From Leguminivora glycinivorella (taxonomy: Eukaryota; Arthropoda; Insecta; Lepidoptera; Tortricidae), in NCBI RefSeq assembly GCF_023078275.1, contig NC_062996.1, positions 6,200,001 to 6,264,000 of the forward strand: a stretch of 64,000 nucleotides of DNA, given 5' to 3'. Positions within the stretch are counted from its first letter, which is position 1. Each line of letters begins with the position of its first letter. The notes beneath the pieces are model-generated. The model was given only the letters and a program-made list of their open reading frames with translations. It did no database searches and was not told the DNA's origin. This document shows positions 34,001-46,000 of this stretch, piece by piece. The translations under genes were made by a program, and so were the position numbers.

Positions 34001-37000
34001 AAACTTGTTTTTGATGTTTCATAGCCATCTAGTTGGTATATTAGATAGAGGAATGAGTCCTACCTGCCAGCCCGGTCGTCGAGACATTTCTGCGCTATTT
34101 TGGTCTGGTGAGACATCAGGTTATACGCGTACTGCGTTATGGTGTCTGTGGGGGACTGTTTCAGGGTCTCCGGTTACAGAGTAAGAATTTCACCACCGCC
34201 TTTCTTCCCGTGGGTGTCGTAGAAATCGACTGTGGGATATATCCCAGGTTAAATTGTGGCGTAGGCGAGAGGCTGGCAACCTGTCACAATGTCGTTTTCT
34301 TTCAACCCCTTTTTGCCAAGGGTGGCACTGAAACTTGAGTAGTTTATGTGTTTTGCCTACCCCTTTATGGGATACAGGCGTGATTGTATGTATGTATGTT
34401 CATACAAACTTTTAAAGAATTGCTCAGGTAGCATGTTCGGTCTTGAACAAAATATCTTTTAGAAGGGTTAAAGACCCTCTTTCATCTTCTTCAGATTTTT
34501 CGAGTTGCTAAGAAGTTACTAGCTATCAGTTTTGTTTCTACACTAGCATTCAGTTGATATAAAATAGTTATTTGTTTTACAAGGGGGCAAAGTTGTTGTT
34601 TAACCGCACGTGCTAATATTGATACCCGAGCAAGCGAAAGATGCCAATATTGAACCGCGAGCGTAGCGAGTGGTTCAAAAAGTGGAATCTTGAGCGTTGC
34701 GAGGGTTTCAAGGCACAAAGGTTAAACAAACTTTGGCACCGAGTGAAACACAAAATTTTTCACCACACCAACCGAACAAAATACTGACTATAAAACATCA
34801 AACTAAATCAAATCTATCAATCTAATCAATATTAATGATTCAAAATCATCATTTACACGTAAATTATACCAGCCAGCTCAAGACTTCAAGTTAAAATTTG
34901 TATGAAATCACTTTGCACTCTTGTGGATAAAATACAATTTTGCTATCTGTTTTCGAATAGCAAAGTAAGCCTTTACCAGTTGGTGTGGTGAAAACTTATT
35001 TTTGGTGTTTCATAGCCATCTAGTTGATATATTAGATAGAGGAATGAGTCCTACCTGCCAGCCCGGTCGTCGAGACATTTCTGCGCTATTTTGGTCTGGT
35101 GAGACATCAGGTTATACGCGTACTGCGTTATGGTGTCGGTGGGCGACTGTTTCAGGGTCTCCGTATCCTGAAATAAAGTAAAATGTTTACATTACAACAA
35201 TATTTCCATCGCCATCATTTAGATGGCTGGCAGTCCGCAACTGTGCGTTTCTCCAGAAACTTCCTGCCTCGCACGGCTAAACTGTGGAATGAATTGTCGC
35301 CTGCGGTATTTTCGGACCGATACGAGGGATGTCACGAATGTCGCATGTGTCACATTCGCGAATGCGAATGCGAATATTCGGAATGCGAATGTGCGAATGC
35401 GAACGCGAATGCGAATATCGCTGAATTTCATAAAAAACCAAAATAAAAACCAAGCAATCACCAACAACCCGCTAGGTAAAAAATTTAAAATGCTTACTAT
35501 TGGTCAAAATGCCGAGTACGAACTTCACGCCGTACGAATTTGACCTATCTGCGCATGCGCGAGTCGACAGTCGACAAGTAGCAATTGGAGCGGCCGGCGC
35601 GGGCGAGGAACAAGCTGCGACTTGCACACATTCGCATTCGCAAAACATTCGCATCGTTTGAAGCGAATGCGAATGTCAATGCAAATGTTTAAAAGAATGC
35701 GAATTATTCGCATATGCGAATGCGAATGCAAATATTCGTAACATCCCTAGATACGACCTTCAAGAAAAGAGCGTGCACCAATCTTAAAGGCCGGCAACAC
35801 ACCTCCAACACTTCTGGTGTTTCTGGTGTCCATGGGCGGCAGTGATCGCTTACAGGCTAGGCGACCTGTCTGCTCGTTTGCCTCCTATCCTATGGTAACC
35901 TACCAATAAAGACATGCGTCATGTCACTTTAAAAACTGACTCAGTATTCGAGCGTTAAAGAATCCGACTTGTACCAAATACTATATAAACTCTAGAGTTA
36001 ATACGTGCAGCTTCTGACGTTTCCCATACATTGGAACGGCAACAATTTTACTAGCGCCATCTAGCGGTACGAGTTGATCAAAGTAGTTGTTCAGACTTTT
36101 ATTTTAGTAAATTAAAATAGAAAATGCTATTACTTGATCTACTTTAACATTTTTAGACGGAATAAAACAAAAAAATAAGAATATGTGACTTTTTTTAATT
36201 TTATACTGTATGAAACTAAACTATTTCGATCAACTTATGCCGCTAGGAGCGCTAGTGTGCATGTTGCCAACTTTGGCACCAAGCTGCACGTATTAACTCG
36301 TAGAGTTTACATAGTATTTGCTTGTACTAAAGTGTTTTTAAACCTTATAATTGTAATAATTATCTTATAACTTTCCTTTTTTTTACGTTATATTTTATTT
36401 AGATATTTTTTGAGAATAGGTACGGTCAACCAAGAAAGTGGTTCTTATAACTAGCTATTGCCTGCGACTTCGTTCGCAGTAAATTCGAAAATAGCGGAAT
36501 GCTTACTTCCACCCCCCATTGTAGGGAAGTGGGGGGTTAGAAAAAGACAAAAAGTACTCTCCATCCCTTCAACTATCTCCACTTTAAAATTCTCGTCAAT
36601 TTGTCGCTCCGTTTTGCCGTGATAGACGGACAAACAAACTGACACACACTTTCCCATTTATAATATTAGTGTGGATGTGTTCAAATGCTAACATTTTCCA
36701 CTAAAGAGAAAAATGGCGTAGGAAATTTCCCTGATCTAGAAAGAAAGAAATAGTACATTACATCAGAGGCCGGGAAAATGAGGATTTCTGACCAAGTGGG
36801 TATATACCGGATAGGGATACGAGGCCGGGAATCCGTTTTCACGCCGAGGCATGTATAGTGCTTTTCTCAAACATACAATGAAATAAAAAAAAATGCTCTA
36901 AAGGTCAATATTTTATAAAAAAAAGTTACTTTGCAGGCCTAGGCCTAAAAAATAATATGAAATCCCTTTACAGTCCTCTCGAGTTGTTGCGCCCAAAAAG

Positions 37001-40000
37001 CGATACTTCCCAGCCCATTTTAAGGAACGTAAAGACAATATTTCATTGCATGTTTGAGAAATAGTTATTTGTTATACAAGGGGGCAAAGTTGTATTTTAA
37101 CGCCGAGTGTGGAATTGAAAAACGAGCAAGTGAAAGGATTTTATAGTTGAACCACGAGCGAAGCGAGTGGTTCGAGAATAGAATCCTGAACTTGCGAGTT
37201 TTTTAACACATGAGAAGTAAAATACATTTGCACCCGAGTGTAACACAAAACTTGCCCTCACTATAGCGAGGAAACTACAACGCAAAAAATGCGTTTATCA
37301 CTGTTTCCAGTAGTTCCACAGACAGGTAGATTCACCTACTTTTATCAATTTTAAAGCAGTTAATTTGACTTTAATCAAGGTCTAATTACTTTACCCACTA
37401 GTGGATAAAATGCGTTTTTACCGGTATTAAAGGACAAAACACGTGTTTCCGAGCTAGTGAGGGGAAAAATAATCTGTCTTACCCTGAGTCTGCTGACTGC
37501 AAAGCTTCGTCGCTCGTCTTCCAGCTGGTTAGCCACATTGAAGAACAGAGAGACAAACTCGTCTGGCTGCATCTGACTCCGGACCAGAGTTTGGAACTTT
37601 GTCACAAGCCGCTCTAGACCCTGAAATTTAGGAACTAAGTGAATATTGCAATTAAATATATATCCAATTAACACTCACGCTTGACCATAAACTTCTCATC
37701 TACACATGTAAGACTATTTATTTATGTAAAGGTTGACTGGTAGAGAATGCCATGTAGCGTTAAGTCCGCCTTTTGTAACTGTATATTTTTGCTGTGCAAT
37801 AGTTTAAATAAATAAATGAATATTTTCGTAATTTAAAAAAAAATCATTTACGTAAAACGTCACTAAGTTACATAATTATGTATAATATAAAAAAAACCGG
37901 CCAAGTGCGAGTCGGGCTCGCGCACAAAGGGTTCCGTAGCAGCAAATATAATAAACCAATAACTTAACCAAAATTACAGTTAAATCAACCTATCTCAAAA
38001 ACTATAAGAGATACTTTGATCAAACCAAAAATCGTTGAAAGAGTTAATTAGCATGCATCACCTCTATTTTTTTTAGAATTTTATACCCCGTAGTTATAAA
38101 AATAGAGGGGGGGGGGACATACTTTTTACGACTTTGAGAGCTGATATCTCAAAAACCGTTCACTTTAAGAAAAATGTTTTTTAGAAAACTTTATATCATT
38201 TTAAAAGACCTTTCCATTGATACCCCACACGGGTATGTACATCGAAAAAAAATTTTCATCCCTCAGTTACATGTATGGGGGGCCCCACCCCCAATTCTTT
38301 TTTTTACTATTTAGTGTCATAATTTTGTAGCGGTTCATACAACACATATTCCCATCAAATTTCATCACTGTAGTACTTATAGTTTCCGAGTAAATCGGCT
38401 GTGACAGACGGACAGACGGACAGACGGACAGACGGACATGACGAAACTACTTTGCCATTTTGGCTACGGAACCCTAAAAATCTGTCCAATCGAACCAGCA
38501 GTTTCGGAGATATTTGGTTGTGATAGATGGGTAGTCGCACAAATTATGCTACAACTTTTAGGATTCACTGTCCTAGAAATTACCTTCAATGAAATTTGAT
38601 TCAAAGTTAAATATCGTTTGATATTCAAACATTTCAAACCAAAGAAATTCAGCCCTGTTTTCTCTTTTTAATACCATTGATTCAAATTTGAATGGCAATT
38701 TACTTGTATGGAGGGTCGCTAGAGGCACAGTATAAGGACGGCACAGTAGTTAATCTCCGGCAGCGGTGACGCGAAAATTACCTACTGCGTTCGGTAGCAC
38801 GTGGTTGAACAAAATTACCAGGGAGCGTACTTTTCGTGCCGATGACATCAATTTGACGTCACGCTCCATATAGGATGATCACAAATTGTTTTATTGTAAA
38901 TTATTAATCATTAATCATTTTAAGTTATGAATTTCTTTGCATGGTAATGAATGCAAGAATGATGATGTGCTTTACGTTAGAGAGGAATTCTCTTTTCTAC
39001 GTATTTATTGTAATGTGTTGTTAACAATACTATTTAATTAAATTTATTTATAAAAACAAATAATTTTATTCACGTTTCACATTTTAAGTAGGTATTATTT
39101 ATGCCACATGTAAATGGACTACTGTATTTGAAGTAATTTGTATCTACACGATTAAAATGACGAAATGACGACTAATGATTAATAATTTACAATAAAACTA
39201 TTTGTGATCATCCTATACGGAGCGTGACGTCAGATTAATGTCATCGGCATGAAAAGTACGCTCCCTGAAAATTACTATTAAATGCTACTTGACATCGTCC
39301 AAAGTAAGATGTTGTTATTTAATACTATTAACTATAAGTATTAGTATAATAATACCATATTATATCAGTCAGAAAACACGTAAAATATCATTATGCATAT
39401 TATTCTTATCCACGTTTATCCAAATCCGCTTGCATGTGTTGCGTACGTACACTACGCGCTTGTGTGCACCGCGCGCGGCGTACGTTTGTTGGAAGAGTTA
39501 TTACTGGTTTATACTGTGCTAGAGGATAAGAGTTTTTTAAATTGAGATACACAACCTTAAAAAGGAGGGGGTAGGGCATAGCGATTGATATTCCGCTTTG
39601 TGTGATAGGGAACAGCACAGCGGATATCATCTCGCTTGAATCTAGAGCAGAGCCCAACTGGGGTAGTAAGGCCTGACTCGTAACGGATTTGTCAAATTCA
39701 AAACTGTTTTAACGGTACCAGAGCCGGCCGAATCAAAGTATGTTTTTCTATAATGTGTTTAAAATGTATTTAAAATTTATTATTTATTAGTAAATTCATC
39801 ATTCTCCATTTCTCCTCGCTCATGTTGTAAGTTTTGTTTTATGCCCTCCATCGTACATCCGACAGTGTTTTTCGACACATTCTTAGTTTTAGTCCTATCA
39901 AGGACTATCTTTTTTTAAATATTTTGGTGGCTTATGGTTGGTGTCATTTAAATGAATGAATTTCTTAGACACTCCATCCTATTCCGGTTAATAGGTGAAT

Positions 40001-43000
40001 ACTATGAGACTTCGTTAAATTAAGTTTTTTACCCGATTTGAAGAGCGTTGGCTTTAGCAGGCTGCTGGCTTCATAGCTGTGGTGGATGATATCCAGCTAT
40101 TGTCAGAATAAAGTTAAAAGATCATATTATTAAATAAAATCTGCGAACAGCTTCGTTCAGCAGTTTTTGTTGTAGATTTTTTATCGAAAAGTGGTTACTT
40201 TGCTTTAAATGCTTAGTAACGGACAGTGCATCGACTGAATTCCTAGTAAAGTGGATATTTGGAGACTCATCTACATTATCATTGTTTCATAGGAATCGTA
40301 AAGAAATTGCCTTTCAGATAAGGTATAATGTTGGTTGCCTGGTAGTGTTGAAAATGATTTAAATGCAAGTTTCGTCAACAGGAATCAAGTTTTTGACAGC
40401 AATTTGTCGCCGAATTATTTTCAGCGATCACTTTAGTTTTATCTATCTAGTTAGTTGAGAATTGCTTTTAAACATGATTCTAACATAATAATTTTGTGAA
40501 TCTGGCAATTTGAATGGTGTAATGTATATATAAAGTAAGCTAGAAATTATACAAGAAAAAGCACTCTGAATTTGACAAATCCGTTACGAATCAGGCCTTA
40601 CCTCCGCCTTACAGAAGACCGCAGCCAAATAGCACTAGACCCTACTCATAGTGTTGTGTTCCTGCCGGTGAGTAAGGCTGCCAGAGCTCAACGAGGGTGC
40701 GGTGTGCTGATGACGGGAGGACTTACGGAACTGACTTATTCCGTCTATACTTAGTCGTCGGCAACCCGACCCTCCTTGGAACTTGTACACTGATTTTTAC
40801 TGTGTATTTAACAGAGCAAAAGGGAATGTACAAGTTTCTAATGGGGTGGCAACGCGCATGTGACACTCTTTGAGTTGCAGGCATCTATAGGTTACGGTGA
40901 CCGCTTTCCATCAGGCGGGCCGTACGCTTGTGTGCTACCGACGTAGTATAAAAAAAAGTAGGAAATTACCTTGTGCAGTATATTAGTATAGTTATCAGGT
41001 TCGAGCCAAGAATCAAGCTTGGCTATGGCTCCCCCCGGTCGAGTCAGAGACTCCCATAAGCGAAGGGTACCAGCTCCTGTGCCGATGATGCCACGTTTTA
41101 ACACCTGAAAAAGAAATAAATGTATAACAACTGAATTGAAAGATAAATCGAAAAGAAAGTTTATTCATGGTAAACACATAATTATCTGCATAAGTATTAT
41201 TAATTAATATCAAAGACATATATAACTCCGTAAAGTCTAAGAAATAAACCGGCCAAGAGGGTGTCGGGCCACGCTCAGTGTAGGGTTCCATAGTTTTCCG
41301 CATTTTTCTCAAAAACTACTGAACCTATCAAGTTCAAAACAATTTTCCTAGAAAGTCTTTATAAAGTTCTACTTTTGTGTTTTTTTTCATATTTTTTAAA
41401 CATATGGTTCAAAAGTTAGAGGGGGGGGGGGGCACACTTTTTTTTCCTTTACGAGCGATTATTTCCAAAAATATTAATATTATCAAAAAACGATGTTAGT
41501 AAACCCTTATTCATTTTTAAATACCTATCTAACAATATATCACATGTTGGGGTTGGAATGAAAAAAAAAATAAGCCCGCACTTTACATGTAGGGGGGTAC
41601 CCTAACAAAACATTTTTTTGCACTTTGTCGGCGTAATTGATATGTATATTGGTACCAAATTTCAGCTTTCTAGTGCTAACGGTTACTGAGATTATCCGCG
41701 GACGGACGGACGGACAGACAGACATGGCGAAACTATAAGGGTTCCTAGTTGACTACGGAACCCTAAAAAAACCTACCTAGATGGCATTACACCTTTGGGG
41801 TACGCTCAGCTAGATGGCGCTATATCAAGCTAAGAATATGGGCCAAATCATCAAAATTGATGGTCAAAAGTTTCAAGCTTGTGTCAAGAGATGACTGTCT
41901 ATGCACTGTGATTAGACATTTTACTTCGACAGTAGCTTATCATAACATCAAGCGATAGAAAAGCATCTATCCACCTCGCCCAGTCATTGCTGCTTTAGCG
42001 ACCTCCATAGACTCTTGGCAGTCCTAAAGCTTGTCTTACCTGCAACTGAGCTGGTGTGTGTTCCCCCCTCAACAGCGCTAGAGCATAATTCTTGGTCTTC
42101 ACAGCCACGTCATCAGGCGACAGAGAAGCATCTTCTCACCTCTCCCATTCTGCTATTATTACCTTGTAGTAAGCTGCAGGCTGTTCCTCATCTCTTAGAA
42201 AGACCAGATTAAAAATATTGTTACTCGCAGCATCTTCAGTCACAGAGAAGCATACAGTCTTCAAACCCAGTTGTTTCTTCACCAGTCTTGGAATGAGTTG
42301 TTTAACAGTGTTTTTCTTACCTGTAACTGTGCCGGTGTGTGTTCCCCCCTCAACAGCGCTAGAACATAGGTCTTGGTCCTGGCAGCAACATAAAGCGATA
42401 GAAAAGCATCTATCCACCTCGCCCAGTCATTGCTGCTTTAGCGATCTCCATAGACTCTTGGTAGTCCTAAAGCTTTTACCTGTAACTGAGCCGGAGTGTG
42501 TTCCCCTCTCAACAGCGCTAGAGCATAGGTCTCGCAGCAACATCTAGCAATATTGAAGCTTTTCCTTCACTCAATTCATTAACAGACCCTTGATATCATC
42601 TCCTAGCTTCTTTTGAGACTCGTTATGTTACCTGTAACTGTGTCGGTGTGTTCCCCTCTTAACAGCGCTAGAGGGCGACATCAGGCGACAGAGAAGCGTC
42701 TTCTCACCTCTTCCTGTATGATTAGCTTGTAGTAAGCTGCAGCGTTACTCTACGTTTTGGTCCCGGCAGCCACATCATCAAGTGACGAAGGCTTCTTACT
42801 CATCCACCTCTGTATAAAATTCTTGATTGAGCCATCTATCAAAACGCTTTGTTTCTTTACCTGTAACTGAGCTGGTGTGTGTTCCCCTCTCAACAGCGCT
42901 AGAGCATAAGTCTAAAGCCCTATTTAGATGGTACGAGTTTCTCGCCTCGGACGTACGATTATCGAAGTACGAGAAAAAATATCGTATCATGTAAACTATG

Positions 43001-46000
43001 CGTACGATATCGCACGAGAGGGGGCGATAATCGCCTCGCCTTTGATATTTGTATGTCTCCGTGTAAACAAAACACATATGCGAGAATCGTATACGAGTTT
43101 ATACGCTACTCAGTCGAAATGAATTCAGTAGAAATCATGTAAAACATGGTGTTTTTATATTTATAGCTACCTCTCAGTAACTGCTAAAACCAAAAATAAA
43201 TTCGGCTTATTAATATTATACAGTTAATGTTTACCTACTGACATTTTACCCCATATATCTATGGGGCAAAATGCCTACTATAATTTAAAAAAAATGTTAT
43301 TTATATTCTATGTTTAATAATATCCTAAACCTAATCGCAAGTATCGCAACCAAGATTTTATTAGCTAGGTAACGGGGCTACGGTCGAAATCATTATTTTC
43401 CCTATTGTATATTATTGAGACCTTCATAAATCATTTATAGTGTTTTTAATATTATTGGGTACTATTCATCTTAAATTCAAATAAATCCAAGGTAAATTAT
43501 ACCCAATATTATAAAAAAGCATATAATACAGTAGAACCCGCTTAAAACGATTCTGAGGGGACCCAGCCAAAAAAGCGTATTATGCGGGAAATCGTATTAA
43601 ACGAGAAAAAAAAGTGATTTTTCATCGTAAACTTTTAATATGGTTACTTTTTCTTGGAGCATTAATGTTTTTCTTCTTATTTTTGACATCACTGAACCAA
43701 AGATGGGACAAAGAATTCAGAGACTCAACACCGACACTCAACACCGCAGCAGTGATAATGAGCGAAGTGTATGTAGGTTGGTACGAACTATCGCACTAAC
43801 CGCTGAGTTAGGACGACAAATTACAAATTAATCTTTACGGGTGGCGGTGTCGCCAGAATCGCGTAATTAGTACAGTACAATTAGTTCCGATTATTGTCAC
43901 CCGCATAAATAAAGTTGTAAAGTAATGCAAGGTGAGTGGTTTTAGATGGTGTATTAAGCGGGAACGCGAGTCGTATTAACCGTGAAAAAATGTCTGAAAA
44001 CAAGTCTCAAATTGTAGGGACCGGCGTAAAATGGCGTATAATGCGGGAAATCGTATTAAACGTGATCGTTTTAACCGGGTTCTACTGTATATGTGTTTAT
44101 AATTAATTAATTAGCAACTAGGCACGCAAGTTGACAGGCAAAACTCGTATGAAAATCGGTTCGCTCCGATTCGTGCGATAATCGCACGTTCGAGAAAGAA
44201 TGTCATACGAGAACCGGTTTAGACGAGTCGAGAAATGTTATGGAAATATCTCCCGAAAATTCTACACTCCGTCTAAACTATTTCGCCTGGCGAGTCTCGC
44301 ATACGATACTCGTATGCGAGTTTTTATTTCTCGCACTAATGTAAACGTTTTCGTACGATACTCGCCAGGCGATTATCGCATACGATAATGTCATACGAGT
44401 TTCTCGACCAAGACGGACGAGAAACTCGTACCATCTAAATGGGGCTTTAGTCCTGGCAGCCACGTCATCAGGCGATAGAGAAGCGTCTTCGCGTCTCGTT
44501 CAGTCTCCGCAGAGACCCTTGATCCGGCCACGTAACTAGAATGACACGAGGCATCTTATATCCTTACCTGTAGTTGAGCCGGTGTGTGTTCCCCCCTCAA
44601 CAGCGCCAGAGCATAGGTCTTGGTCCTGGCGGCGACGTCGTCCGGCGACAGAGAAGCGTCGTCGCGGCGCGCGGCGAGGTGCGCGAGGCGCGCGCAGGCG
44701 CGGGCGGCCTGCCACACGGAGCACGTCACGTGGGACGACGGGAACGCCGCGCGGACAGACTGCGGACGGAAATTATCACTATTATAATAACCACAAAATT
44801 GAAATTTTGAAAAAACCCCCGACCGCGACATAGTAGACCGATTTTCATGAAACATGGCTAAGAACACTCCCGATTAATTCAACTTTCAGACAAAAAAAAA
44901 CTAAATCTAAATCGGTTCATCCGTTCGGGAGCTACGATGCCACAGACAGACACACACACAGACAGACAGATCAGTCAAACTTATAAAAAACAAACTAAAT
45001 CTAAATCGGTTCATCCGTTCGGGAGCTACGATGCCACAGACAGACACGTCAAACTTATAACACCCCGCCGTTTTTGCGTCGGGGGTTAAAAATACAATTC
45101 ATTCGAAAATATTTTGGCTGATAAAATTAATTGATTCTGATATCCTGGTCACGGCACCAAATTGTGACACGGAACGGTAACTATTATAAATATTATATGA
45201 CGATCTTACACAGATTGACAGAGTCCCACGATCAGCTCGAGAAGGCTTGTGTGGTAGATACTCATTCCGCGATAAATATAATATACACATATTTATACAT
45301 ATAGAAAACACCCATGACTCAGGAACAAAATATCTAAAATACAATTCAAGAGAGTCATTGCCAGATGTAAAAAAAACCGGCCAAGAGCGTGTCGGGCCAC
45401 GCTCAGTGTAGGGTTCCGTAGTTTTCCGTATTTTTCTCAAAACTACTGAACCTATCAAGTTCAAAACAATTTTCCTAGAAAGTCTTTATAAAGTTCTACT
45501 TTTGTGATTTTTTCATATTTTTTAAACATATGGTTCAAAAGTTAGAGGGGGGGGACGCACTTTTTTTCCTTTAGGAGCGATTATTTCCGAAAATATTAAT
45601 ATTATCAAAAAACAATCTTAGTAAACCCTTATTCATTTTTAAATACCTATCCAACAATATATCACACGTTGGGGTTGGAATGAAAAAAAAAATATCAGCC
45701 CCCACTTTACATGTAGGGGGGGGGTACCCTAATAAAACATTTTTTTCCATTTTTTATTTTTGCACTTTGTTGGCGTGATTGATATACATATTGGTACCAA
45801 ATTTCAGCTTTCTAGTGCTAACGGTTACTGAGATTATCCGCGGACGGACGGACGGACGGACGGACAGACAGACATGGCGAAACTATAAGGGTTCCTAGTT
45901 GACTACGGAACCCTAAAAAGAGAAATAGAGCCCGTGACATCTGGTCGATGATTAATAATCATTGATTATTATTTGTTTTTCTTAATAAATTATTTGTATT

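Noticed and set aside
35183..35731. Glu/Cys- and Arg/Ile-rich repeat proteins on both strands
   Set aside because: They are translations of gcgaat hexamer arrays in a MITE.
43614..43831. Two short hydrophobic frames in the pogo-like MITE
   Set aside because: Overlapping frames without transposase motifs; too short to support a gene.
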